The notes: generated from the sequence alone by a model not told the origin. A stretch of 24,590 bases of DNA from an uncultured Candidatus Melainabacteria bacterium (GCA_934757245.1 CAKVLH010000018.1:1-24590); one strand, 5' to 3'; counted from the first letter of the stretch, positions 7,781 through 15,399 are shown. Program-made: numbers and translations.

Positions 7781-7805
7781 ATTGGTGCTGTAGCATGTTT
7801 TTCTA

Positions 7806-8405
7806 CTAATCCAAGATTCTTATGCCGGCATTTGAACCTGTGTTGTAATTATTTATCGTATAACCCCTACCACCGAACGGGGAAGAATATTCAGTTACAG
7901 CAGAGTTGCCATAAGTTGTCGGGAATTGCGAAAATGAACCGGTCGTAAATCCAAACGGATTAGACGAGCCCATAGAAGGTGTATAGCCGGTCATTTGTCC
8001 ACCAAAATAGTTTCCTATATTGCGGAGTAACGAAGTTTTGTAATTCTGTTTTGGACGGGATAGAATTGCGCTTCGAACATTATCGTATCTTGTATTTATA
8101 TCTCCGGACTGTAGTGCGCCAAATGCTTGCATTTCAAGACGTTCTAGACGTTGCAAGTCGCTTTCTCTTGCAAAATTACGATTTAGAGTGTAATTTTCCA
8201 ATGCATTTATGTCTGAAAAAGACGAACAATTATGGCAATACGGACGTCTTTGTGGAGGAATTCTGTTGTTCCAATGTGGACGAGCGTATCCATGATTAAA
8301 ATTTGGATTATAATAATACGGACTTTGAGTAACAATTGTCCTTGTGGCTGCATACACAGGTGTTAATAATGAAAATATAACTAGCGAAATTAATAAGCGA
8401 TACAT
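7806..8405 (-). CDS. Exported protein with RLERLE-FG motif
   Basis: 199 residues from ATG 8405, which has GGAGGA (8412-8417) 6 nt upstream; a start 10 codons further out lacks a site. Residues 1-19 are a Sec signal peptide (hydrophobic LLISLVIFSLLTP, cleavage after VYA). Mature part: Asn/Tyr/Pro-rich segment with a Cys pair (CHNC), a helical module with LQRLERLEMQAFG followed by SGDINTRYDNV, then a Gly/Ser/Tyr/Asn-rich low-complexity tail. The short 'RLxRLE..xFG...GD...R' module recalls repeats I associate with secreted proteins of Melainabacteria and Cyanobacteria. Probably periplasmic or surface-exposed; role unknown. Confidence 0.75.
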   Translation of the reverse strand: MYRLLISLVIFSLLTPVYAATRTIVTQSPYYYNPNFNHGYARPHWNNRIPPQRRPYCHNCSSFSDINALENYTLNRNFARESDLQRLERLEMQAFGALQSGDINTRYDNVRSAILSRPKQNYKTSLLRNIGNYFGGQMTGYTPSMGSSNPFGFTTGSFSQFPTTYGNSAVTEYSSPFGGRGYTINNYNTGSNAGIRILD

Positions 8406-8522
8406 AAGAAATCCTCCAATGCTATTAAAAATCACAGGATGATTTTTTGCATTCTATAGTTGGGGAATATTTTATTTTAAATTAAAAAACCGGAACATCA
8501 AAAAGACATTTTATTGCACAAG

Positions 8523-8539
8523 AGTGTATGAGTTACACT
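8523..8539. promoter_or_regulatory. Palindrome AGTGTA-N5-TACACT (putative operator)
   Basis: A perfect 6-bp inverted repeat, 134 bp upstream of the glucan phosphorylase -35. The TACACT half-site also forms the inverted repeat before the DUF711 gene at 22541-22562. Rest of the 8406-8741 gap: AT-rich, with the box at 8567-8585, the promoter at 8657-8685, and GGACTA (8634-8639) facing TAGTCC (8701-8706) around the promoter. Confidence 0.3.
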
Positions 8540-8566
8540 ATTTTACTAGCCCAAAAGTATTATTTT

Positions 8567-8585
8567 GTAATAAAACTTAACATTT
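8567..8585 (+). promoter_or_regulatory. HLR1/PhoB-like box (putative)
   Basis: GTAATAAAACTTAACATTT matches 16 of 19 bases of the box at 110-128 and ends 71 bp upstream of the -35 of the next gene. A looser version (GTAACAAAATGTTAAC) is at 19403-19418. Confidence 0.3.
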
Positions 8586-8656
8586 CTCAAAAGCTAATAT
8601 ATCAATGCTTATAGCAATAAAACTCATTTTTTCGGACTAGTTTTTTGATAAAACGA

Positions 8657-8685
8657 TTGAAAAAATGTTATGTTGTTGGTATAAA
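8657..8685 (+). promoter_or_regulatory. Promoter of the glucan phosphorylase gene
   Basis: TTGAAA (8657-8662), a 17-nt spacer, TATAAA (8680-8685) with TGG immediately before (extended -10). Predicted start near 8692 gives a leader of about 50 nt. The leader contains the small hairpin GGAC-GAATA-GTCC (8694-8706). Confidence 0.7.
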
Positions 8686-8741
8686 GTTTTAGTGGACGAA
8701 TAGTCCAAAAGTAGTACACAAAAGAAAAGGTTTAAAAAATT

Positions 8742-10433
8742 ATGACATTACCAAACGTAGCTTATTTCTCTATGGAAATAGCAATGGATCAATCGCTTAA
8801 AACTTATTCAGGCGGTTTAGGATTTTTAGCTGGTTCTCACATGTTATCAGCTGGTTACTTACAAATGCCTATGGTAGGTGTAACTATGTTATGGTCTTAT
8901 GGCTATTATGACCAAAGAATCGACCATTCCGGCAACGTTGAAGTAGCATATATCAGAAAATATTATGATTACTTAGTTGACACAGGTATCACAGTTGAAG
9001 TTGATACTTTCGGCGAAAAAGTTAAAGTTAAAGCATTCAGAGTAGATCCTGAATTATTCGGAACTTGCCCTGTTTACTTGTTAACAACTGATATTGATGG
9101 TAACAGCGATTGGGCTAAGAGCATTTCTCATAAACTTTATGACGGAAATGAAAGAATCAGAATCGCTCAAGAAACTATCTTGGGTATCGCTGGTGTTAGA
9201 GTTCTTCAAGCAGCTGGTTACAACTTTGATGTAATCCACATGAACGAAGGCCACGCTCTTCCTGCTGCATTCGAATTGTTAAGACAATACAACGGCAACC
9301 TTGAAGAAGTACAAAAGAAAACTGTATTCACAACTCACACTCCTGTTGCTGCAGGTAACGAAGTTCACTGGGTTGATACATTGTTAGAAGGTGGTTTCTT
9401 CGCTGGTGCTTCTAGAGATAGAGCTATTCAATTAGGTGGTGAAAACTTCTCATTAACAGTTGCAGCTTTAAGAATGTCAAGAATTGCAAACGCAGTTTCT
9501 CAACTTCACGGTTTAGTTGCTAACAAAATGTGGGAATGGGTTGACGGCAGATGCCCAATCAGAGCTATCACCAACGCTGTAAACCTTCATTATTGGCAAG
9601 ATAAGAGAATGAATGGCGACAAATCATTCGACGAATTACTTGCTGCAAAACGTGAAATGAAAGAAGAATTATTCAGATATGTTGCAAACGTAGCTGGTAA
9701 GAGATTTAACCCAGATGTATTAACAATCACTTGGGCAAGAAGATTTGCTGATTACAAACGTGCTTGGTTAATCTTGATGGATAAAGATAGAATCAATAAA
9801 TTGTTAGATGAAAACAAAATCCAAATCATCTTCGCTGGTAAATTCCACCCAGATGATGTTATGGGTAAAGAAATGTTCAACAAGTTATTGAACAGATCTC
9901 ACACATTGAAGAATGTTGTTGTTCTTCCTGGTTATGAATTACAACTTTCAGGTATGCTAAAACGTGGTACAGATGTATGGTTGAACACTCCATTGAGACC
10001 ATTCGAAGCATCAGGTACTTCAGGTATGTCAGCTAACGCTAACGGCGCACTTCACTTGTCTACATTTGATGGTTGGACAGTTGAAGGTACATTCCCAGGA
10101 ATCAACGGTTACACTGTTGAATACCCAGAAATCGATGACGATATGCCTTGGGAAGAAAGACATTGGGCTGACCACAGATGCATGATGGATATCATTGAAA
10201 ATCAAATCATCCCAACTTACTACAATAACAAGCAAGAATGGGCTAGAATGATGAGACAAGCTATCAGAACAGCAGAAGCTTACTTCAATTCTGACAGAAT
10301 GGTAATTGAATACTACAACAGATTGTATAAGCCAATCGCTCACGATGATTGCTCAGCAGGAGAAAAGAAGAAAGAATTAAACATTTCTGAAACTCCTACA
10401 TTCGATGCTTGGACTTATTCAAATATCAAGTAG
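8742..10433 (+). CDS. glgP: Alpha-glucan phosphorylase family protein (GT35), PLP-lysine site not conserved
   Basis: 563 residues, the size of the short alpha-glucan phosphorylases. Family members degrade glycogen or maltodextrin to glucose-1-phosphate using PLP. Family blocks in order: VAYFSMEIAM (7-16), TYSGGLGFLAGSH (21-33), HMNEGH (166-171), FTTHTPVAAGNE, TWARRFADYKRAW, FAGKFHPDD, DVWLNTPLRPFEASGTSGM and DGWTVEG. The residue after GTSGM is Ser430 (codon 10029-10031), where phosphorylases carry the Schiff-base Lys (GTSGMKAALNG). The protein may not bind PLP normally. A strong promoter and the codon choice suggest high expression. AAAGG at 8726-8730 is the likely ribosome site. The call is sure for the fold but open for phosphorolysis. 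Confidence 0.88.
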   Translation: MTLPNVAYFSMEIAMDQSLKTYSGGLGFLAGSHMLSAGYLQMPMVGVTMLWSYGYYDQRIDHSGNVEVAYIRKYYDYLVDTGITVEVDTFGEKVKVKAFRVDPELFGTCPVYLLTTDIDGNSDWAKSISHKLYDGNERIRIAQETILGIAGVRVLQAAGYNFDVIHMNEGHALPAAFELLRQYNGNLEEVQKKTVFTTHTPVAAGNEVHWVDTLLEGGFFAGASRDRAIQLGGENFSLTVAALRMSRIANAVSQLHGLVANKMWEWVDGRCPIRAITNAVNLHYWQDKRMNGDKSFDELLAAKREMKEELFRYVANVAGKRFNPDVLTITWARRFADYKRAWLILMDKDRINKLLDENKIQIIFAGKFHPDDVMGKEMFNKLLNRSHTLKNVVVLPGYELQLSGMLKRGTDVWLNTPLRPFEASGTSGMSANANGALHLSTFDGWTVEGTFPGINGYTVEYPEIDDDMPWEERHWADHRCMMDIIENQIIPTYYNNKQEWARMMRQAIRTAEAYFNSDRMVIEYYNRLYKPIAHDDCSAGEKKKELNISETPTFDAWTYSNIK

Positions 10434-10452
10434 TTGGATATAAGTTGAAACT

Positions 10453-10486
10453 AAAAACGGATGACCGAAGGTCATCCGTTTTTTTT
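10453..10486. terminator. Bidirectional Rho-independent terminator
   Basis: AAAAACGGATGACC (10453-10466), loop GAA, GGTCATCCGTTTTT (10470-10483), then more T. The other strand also ends in a T-run, so it can stop both the phosphorylase gene and the reverse gene ending at 10495. Confidence 0.92.
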
Positions 10487-10494
10487 ATAATTTT

Positions 10495-10689
10495 TTAATC
10501 AGGTTCGCCGTTGAGTAATTTAAGAGCTTCAACAACTCTTGGCATCTGGCAATCAAAAGTATAATGAGCTTTTCTAATCGAACATTCTCGACAGTTGCCA
10601 TTTAATTTATAACACTCAATAGCTTGTTCCGTCCAATTTTTTGTGATGGACTCTGACATTGTAGGTTGCAAAATTGCTTGATTTAACAT
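10495..10689 (-). CDS. Cys-rich mini-protein, probable metal binder
   Basis: 64 residues from ATG 10689, chosen because GGAGAG (10699-10704) is 9 nt upstream; a reading from TTG 10749 would place that site inside the gene. Four cysteines: one in AIECYKLNG, then NCRECSIRK (CxxC) and FDCQMP. Spacing C-x6-C-x2-C-x10-C could form a zinc site or a small Fe-S site. The C-terminal half is helical (RVVEALKLLNG). No signal peptide. I have an impression of similar small proteins in this lineage but cannot name a family. A TATTAT -10-like box lies at 10714-10719. Confidence 0.65.
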   Translation of the reverse strand: MLNQAILQPTMSESITKNWTEQAIECYKLNGNCRECSIRKAHYTFDCQMPRVVEALKLLNGEPD

Positions 10690-10758
10690 TAACACACACT
10701 CTCCCATGATGTAATAATAAAACTTACTTGGCAATTTTACATCATCCAAATAATGTAT

Positions 10759-11742
10759 TTAATTTTGTATAAATAATTTGTTTAAATATGCGTGTAATTT
10801 TTCAATTTTCTTTTTAGGGTCTTTTTCTTGATACTCAATTGTTTCAATTGTATTAAGAACCTCTGACGCATCGTTCTGAATTTTACATCTTTCTAATGCT
10901 AATTTCCAGTTTTTGAAATCAATACCGGAATCTGCGTGCAAAAGCTCTGCTTTTGAGGCTGATGTTACAACTTTTTTAAATATTTTTCTTACAAGTTTTA
11001 CTTGAATATCATTTCCAATAGGCGATAATTGGTCGTGAGTCGCTCTATTTATAAAAACTTCCAGAAGTTTGGCTGTTGTGTTTGCAAACGGTCGATTTTG
11101 GTGTGTGTCGATTTCGTCAACTAAATATAATTTACCTCTTTTTATGGCTACGTTATTTGGATTTAAGGAATCAAACGCACAATATTGATGTTCGCCGGTT
11201 TTGATTTCATTTAATTTTGTCATATTTCGTGCAAAATCATCGTAGCTTCCTTGTGCCAGTTTCGCAAATCTTGGAACATGTTTTGTTAAATAATAATTAC
11301 TAACTTGGTTTGGAGTTAAACGTTTGGCAATATGGTCCGGAACTCCGGCAGGAATATGTTTGCCGAGATTTTTTAGAATTTGAAAATGTCCGAATTCTAT
11401 AATAGCTTCGCCAAAATAGTTTGTTAGGTTGCTGAAAAGTCCTTTGCTAAGCTCGATTTTGCCGGATAAGCTAGTAGCACTATTTACAAAGTCGTTAGAA
11501 ACTCTGGCTGCATATTGGCGTGTAATTTTAAAAACAGAGTTGTGCGTACCTTGTCCAATGAATTTTTCCGGTGTAATTATTGTTGGATATGCTTTTCGTA
11601 TTGCATCTGATAAGATTAACTCGTCTTGTTGGGTTACAGGATTTTTTAACAAAACTTGGTTTAATGTCTTGTGTAAGTTTCTGGAGTAACCTTGGAAAGC
11701 CGGCTTTTGATTATAATTATTTTGTAAAAATGTGATATTCAT
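10759..11742 (-). CDS. Degenerate protein-kinase/APH-like protein with N-terminal FQG tag
   Basis: 327 residues. An Asn-rich leader ends in QKPAFQGYSR (12-21). Kinase-fold landmarks: a glycine-loop-like GQGTHNSVFKI (63-73), AAR (78-80) where kinases carry the ATP-binding A-x-K, FDSLNPNN (190-197) resembling the catalytic loop D-x4-N of aminoglycoside phosphotransferases, and LVDEID (207-212) in the place of DFG/IDF. The Lys-to-Arg change and missing His in the catalytic loop make activity uncertain. The C-terminal 100 residues are helical and unrecognised. No signal peptide. No clear Shine-Dalgarno; TTTAAT ends 5 nt before the ATG. Substrate unknown; it could be a pseudokinase or an effector-like protein. 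Confidence 0.65.
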   Translation of the reverse strand: MNITFLQNNYNQKPAFQGYSRNLHKTLNQVLLKNPVTQQDELILSDAIRKAYPTIITPEKFIGQGTHNSVFKITRQYAARVSNDFVNSATSLSGKIELSKGLFSNLTNYFGEAIIEFGHFQILKNLGKHIPAGVPDHIAKRLTPNQVSNYYLTKHVPRFAKLAQGSYDDFARNMTKLNEIKTGEHQYCAFDSLNPNNVAIKRGKLYLVDEIDTHQNRPFANTTAKLLEVFINRATHDQLSPIGNDIQVKLVRKIFKKVVTSASKAELLHADSGIDFKNWKLALERCKIQNDASEVLNTIETIEYQEKDPKKKIEKLHAYLNKLFIQN

Positions 11743-11784
11743 ACTCTATTAAAACTTGTAAAAAAATAAATTGCTACTAGTTTA

Positions 11785-12711
11785 TTAAACGAATAAATTA
11801 ATTATGATTCCTGATGCGATACTTATGATGAGCAAAATTGAAATGATTTTTAGTGTGTCTTTAAAATCATTATTTTTCAATAGAACTAACAAACCTAAAC
11901 CTGCATTTGATAATAGACCACTCATTACTGCACCAAATGATATTGTACCTTTTATTAGCATCATAGTTAAGCCAATTGATACTGCACAATTGGGAATTAA
12001 GCCTACAAAAGCGGCAATTGCCGGTTGCAAAAACTTACTGCCGTTGATTAGAGAATCAACATCAATGTTTGCAAGGAAATAGTTTAGGAATAATGTTATT
12101 ACAAGTATAAATGCAAATACATTGGCGGTGTGTAGTATCGGATGAATAATTAATTCACGCTTGCTTCCATGTTCTATATCGTGCTTGCAGCAACCTTCTT
12201 CTATAATATCTATCGGATTTGGGTCTGCAACTGTCTTTTGCGGTGTTATAAAATCTATTAAATATCCGCATGTGATTCCTATAAACAGCTTGATTAAAAC
12301 GATTGGAATTATTAAATATACTTTTGCAGGTGTAGCAAGTAGGATTGGTATTGTTTCATCTGAGGTTGCCAAATATACCGCAATAAGACACCCGCGTGTA
12401 ATTATTCTTGTTGAATAAAGGCTACTCGCGATTACTGAGAAACCACATTGCGGAATTATAGATGCTAACGCTCCAACCAGAACTCCGCTTTTCCCTGATT
12501 TTTTAAGAAGTGCGTTAATTTTGTCTGCGTGATAGAATTCTATGATTTCAATTATTACAAACACAAGAAACAGAAATGGTAACAAGTGAATGCTGTCGCA
12601 AACTGCATCAATAGCCCAATCTGCAAATGGGAGTTTTTCTATAAGAGTATCTAATGGGGCGAAAAAACTCTCATACAATTCATTAATTCTTTCTAAAATA
12701 GAAATAAGCAT
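11785..12711 (-). CDS. ArsP_2-family 10-TM putative metal/metalloid exporter
   Basis: 308 residues, polytopic inner-membrane permease with about ten hydrophobic segments in two inverted halves. Half one has SIIPQCGFSVIASSLYSTR followed by LATSDETIPILL; half two has GLIPNCAVSIGL. Both are typical of the 'putative 10TM heavy-metal exporter' family, often annotated as arsenic efflux or putative manganese transporter. A cytoplasmic loop holds EGCCKHD, a possible metal-sensing Cys/His cluster. Substrate cannot be told. The start is ATG 12711, favoured by a promoter whose +1 falls on it; TTG 12726 would lie upstream of the -10. No regulator or partner gene is adjacent. Confidence 0.85.
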   Translation of the reverse strand: MLISILERINELYESFFAPLDTLIEKLPFADWAIDAVCDSIHLLPFLFLVFVIIEIIEFYHADKINALLKKSGKSGVLVGALASIIPQCGFSVIASSLYSTRIITRGCLIAVYLATSDETIPILLATPAKVYLIIPIVLIKLFIGITCGYLIDFITPQKTVADPNPIDIIEEGCCKHDIEHGSKRELIIHPILHTANVFAFILVITLFLNYFLANIDVDSLINGSKFLQPAIAAFVGLIPNCAVSIGLTMMLIKGTISFGAVMSGLLSNAGLGLLVLLKNNDFKDTLKIISILLIISIASGIIINLFV

Positions 12712-12717
12712 ATCAAG

Positions 12718-12746
12718 ATTAAACAATAAAAAAAATATATAGTCAA
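12718..12746 (-). promoter_or_regulatory. Sigma70 promoter of the metal-exporter gene (leaderless)
   Basis: TTGACT (12741-12746), a spacer of 17 nt, TTTAAT (12718-12723). The expected +1 is at 12711, the A of the ATG, so the mRNA would be leaderless; no Shine-Dalgarno is present. Confidence 0.6.
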
Positions 12747-12786
12747 AGCAAAGTTATTAAGTAAAAAGGTTTTCAAAGAAGTTATC

Positions 12787-12811
12787 GGTGCGCAAGTGTG
12801 CGCACCCTACC
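12787..12811 (-). repeat. REP-like hairpin, copy 1 of an inverted pair
   Basis: GGTGCGCA-AGTG-TGCGCACC (8-bp stem, 12787-12806) followed by CTACC. Read on the minus strand it is GGTAG then the hairpin, i.e. GTAG at the foot. The full 25 bases recur exactly in opposite orientation at 14334-14358. It lies just past the end of the pilin-like gene and may also act as its mRNA 3' hairpin. Confidence 0.7.
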
Positions 12812-12845
12812 CTGTTTGCAATATTTTGTTAGGATAAAACCTTAC

Positions 12846-14153
12846 CTACTTCAAATAATCATCAACGTTAGGACGATCATACCGAAGCAGTTCCCATTCA
12901 TTGTGTCCGCCATAAATATATTTTGTATCCAAGCGAGGAAATACGACTGCTTCATAAGGTTCTGATAGCCAAGCTACCTGACTTGAAGCCCCTCCACCCC
13001 TCATGCTTGGAACATTATATATCATCATATGCTCAGTTACTGTAGGGTTTGTCAATGATTTTTTTTCGATATAGGCCTTAAAAAATAAATCTTCATTAAT
13101 AGAACAACTTTTTTCGCCTATTGGAATGGAACAAGTTGGATCTGAAATTTCACCAAGTCTTATATTATATCCATAACCGACATCTATAATCGGTTTATAA
13201 GTCAGAGTTGACGTTGCTGGGTACTTTAAGGTTACAACAACAGCTTTTGTTGTTGGATTATATTTTTGTTCATAAGTATTAAAAATTAAACCACAAAAAG
13301 TAGCTTTCCCATCAACATAAGTATAATCCTTAGGACCTGATGTATTAAAACAAGCACGAAGTTTATCAATTGTTTCTTGTGAAATTTGTTCACCACTATC
13401 ATCATCTTCAACGTTATCATTACACTTTTTATAACCAAATGTTGCCAATGAAGCTGTTAAATTAGTTTGGACTTCACTATTTTCAATATCATTATTTGCA
13501 TTGTTTATAAAAGTTTTCCGAGTTTTTAAATAAAAAACTCCCATTGGGTCGGCAGGAACAATTGTTCCATTCGCTGCAATCATAAATTTGAATCTATCAG
13601 GTTTTCGGCAATCATCCGAGTATATGCAATTGGGTTCGGCACTACCATTAACATCAACCCAAATATCAGTTTGATAATTGGCATTTGTACCAGAATAGGA
13701 ATACTCATAAGGTGAGATTAGCCAATGTATACCATTTTGTGTTGCAAAAGAAATATTATTAACAAAAGTCGAATTATCATACACATATCTATCAGCTCTA
13801 CAATTCGCACTATCTAAATTCCCAAAACTATATGCTAATAAATTACATAATTTTGCATTACCAGTAAATCGTTCATCACTAGAATCGTTAAAAGGAGCAA
13901 CTAAAGGCTTTCTATTACTAAAAAGTGGATGCAATGAACAATCAATATTTTCACTACTACAAATAGGATATAGCTTTGAATTATTTTTTAAACTGCCGAT
14001 TGTGGTAGCAATAGTATCATACACTTTTAAATACAACACTTTGTTTTTGTCCGGCATCAACTTAGTAGCAATGGAAAACGTTAATGCAGACACTACACCT
14101 ATAATGCCCAGTGTAATTAACAATTCTGCCAAGGTAAATCCGGTCTTTTTCAT
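12846..14153 (-). CDS. Large type IV pilin/pseudopilin-like protein
   Basis: 435 residues from ATG 14153, with AGGAGA 5 nt upstream; a reading 15 codons longer lacks a site and would break the prepilin leader. The N-terminus MKKTG/FTLAELLITLGIIGVV is a class III prepilin signal: PilD cleaves after Gly5, leaving methylated Phe and Glu at +5, then a hydrophobic assembly helix. The remainder (about 400 residues) is a polar globular domain with about 15 cysteines, probably disulfide-linked and outside the inner membrane. It is much larger than major pilins (about 150), so a minor or tip pilin, or a secretion pseudopilin, is likely. No other pilus genes are nearby. Flanked by inverted REP-like repeats, with a long palindrome in its leader. 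Confidence 0.85.
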   Translation of the reverse strand: MKKTGFTLAELLITLGIIGVVSALTFSIATKLMPDKNKVLYLKVYDTIATTIGSLKNNSKLYPICSSENIDCSLHPLFSNRKPLVAPFNDSSDERFTGNAKLCNLLAYSFGNLDSANCRADRYVYDNSTFVNNISFATQNGIHWLISPYEYSYSGTNANYQTDIWVDVNGSAEPNCIYSDDCRKPDRFKFMIAANGTIVPADPMGVFYLKTRKTFINNANNDIENSEVQTNLTASLATFGYKKCNDNVEDDDSGEQISQETIDKLRACFNTSGPKDYTYVDGKATFCGLIFNTYEQKYNPTTKAVVVTLKYPATSTLTYKPIIDVGYGYNIRLGEISDPTCSIPIGEKSCSINEDLFFKAYIEKKSLTNPTVTEHMMIYNVPSMRGGGASSQVAWLSEPYEAVVFPRLDTKYIYGGHNEWELLRYDRPNVDDYLK

Positions 14154-14184
14154 CAAGCTCTCCTTGTATAAAGAATATGTTGCA

Positions 14185-14218
14185 GACATGTAACACAAAA
14201 TACCTTGTGTTACATGTC
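14185..14218. promoter_or_regulatory. 14-bp perfect palindrome upstream of the pilin-like gene
   Basis: GACATGTAACACAA (14185-14198) and TTGTGTTACATGTC (14205-14218) are perfect inverted repeats around AATACC. It lies 32 to 65 bp upstream of the ATG on the minus strand. A TATGAT hexamer at 14224-14229 would start the transcript at the base of this hairpin. It could be an mRNA-stabilising 5' hairpin or a dimeric operator. The rest of 14199-14433 holds the REP-like copy at 14334-14358. Confidence 0.6.
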
Positions 14219-14333
14219 AGTGTATCATATTGCGTAAGATTTGTGAAGTATAATATATAAATTTTCTCGCACTAAATTAACTTAATTGATGTTTTTATAA
14301 ACCCCCACCCGCATCTGTAGCTTTCGGCACAGC

Positions 14334-14358
14334 GGTAGGGTGCGCACACTTGCGCACC
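14334..14358 (+). repeat. REP-like hairpin, copy 2 of an inverted pair
   Basis: GGTAG followed by GGTGCGCA-CACT-TGCGCACC, the exact reverse complement of 12787-12811 over 25 bases. The pair faces inward and outward around the pilin-like gene, about 1.5 kb apart. Confidence 0.7.
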
Positions 14359-14433
14359 AATTCGTATTCGCAACAAACTCTTCTAATACTATCTGGTTTG
14401 ATTTATACTTAAAACAAAAAGAAAAGAGGTTGT

Positions 14434-15399
14434 ATGAAAGCTATAGTATTTGATAACGAGTTAAAACTTGATAAAAACTACCCAAAACCTGTTCCACAAA
14501 AAGGTGAAGCGCTAATCAGAGTTACACTTGCAGGAATTTGCAATACTGATTATGAAATTACTAAAGGCTACATGGGTTATGTTGGTATTCTTGGACACGA
14601 GTTTGTGGGTGTTGTTGAAGATGTTAATGATGAAGACAAATCTTTAATTGGAAAAAGAGTTGTTGCAGAAATCAGCTATGGCTGTAACGACCCTGAATGT
14701 GAATGGTGCGCAAAGAAAAATTATCGCCATTGTCCAAATCGCCACACTTTAGGCATCTGGAAGAAAGACGGTTGTTTTGCCGAATACATGACAATGCCGA
14801 CGAATGTTTTGTTTGAAGTTCCTGAAAATGTTACCGATGAACAAGCTGTTTTTGTCGAACCGCTTGCGGCTGCTTGCGAAATTACTGAACAATTGCATAT
14901 TGACCCAATGAAAAAGGTTGTAGTTTTGGGAGACGGCAAGTTGGGGTTGACCACAGCTTTAACTTTAAATGCGCAGAATTTTGATGTACTATTGGTTGGC
15001 AAACACCAAAATAAACTTGATATTGCTGCAAAACAAGGAGTTCAGACAAAACTTTTGAACGAATTTAAGATTGAGAAAAAATATGATGTTGTGGTAGAAG
15101 CAACCGGTTCGGCTTCCGGTTTTGAAACCTCAATGGCATTAACAAAACCAAGAGGTGTTTTAGTTCTAAAAAGTACAGTTGCTTCCGGCAAAGAACTTAA
15201 TTTGGCACCGATTGTAATAGACGAAATTACAGTATTAGGCTCTCGTTGTGGACAATTCCCACCTGCACTAAGGCTTCTAAAAAATAATAAAATTGATTTT
15301 TCAGATTTTATAAGCGGAGTTTACTCTATAGATGATGCGTTGGAAGCTTTTGAAGCGAATAAATCAAAAGATAGTTTGAAAATCTTAATCAAAATGTAA
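14434..15399 (+). CDS. Zinc-dependent alcohol dehydrogenase-like protein (MDR family)
   Basis: 321 residues, slightly short for a medium-chain dehydrogenase. Catalytic zinc ligands: Cys36 in GICNTDYE, His55-Glu56 in GHEF. Structural-zinc cysteines Cys84, 89, 92 and 100 (CNDPECEWCAKKNYRHC), with a two-residue wider first interval than the usual CxxCxxC. Rossmann motif GDGKLGL (166-172). It should oxidise an alcohol or polyol with NAD(P), but no pathway partner is adjacent and the substrate is unknown. AAGAGG lies 5 nt upstream of the ATG. It is followed by a 90-bp gap to ssb, which has its own promoter. Confidence 0.9.
   Translation: MKAIVFDNELKLDKNYPKPVPQKGEALIRVTLAGICNTDYEITKGYMGYVGILGHEFVGVVEDVNDEDKSLIGKRVVAEISYGCNDPECEWCAKKNYRHCPNRHTLGIWKKDGCFAEYMTMPTNVLFEVPENVTDEQAVFVEPLAAACEITEQLHIDPMKKVVVLGDGKLGLTTALTLNAQNFDVLLVGKHQNKLDIAAKQGVQTKLLNEFKIEKKYDVVVEATGSASGFETSMALTKPRGVLVLKSTVASGKELNLAPIVIDEITVLGSRCGQFPPALRLLKNNKIDFSDFISGVYSIDDALEAFEANKSKDSLKILIKM

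Noticed and set aside
7806..8435. Longer start (codon at 8433-8435) for the exported protein
   Set aside because: It would put ten residues before the signal peptide and lacks a ribosome site, whereas GGAGGA precedes the ATG at 8405.
12846..14153. Integrated cassette or transposon carrying the pilin gene
   Set aside because: The flanking inverted repeats are REP-like hairpins with no transposase; base composition of the gene resembles its neighbours. Kept only as a possible inversion.
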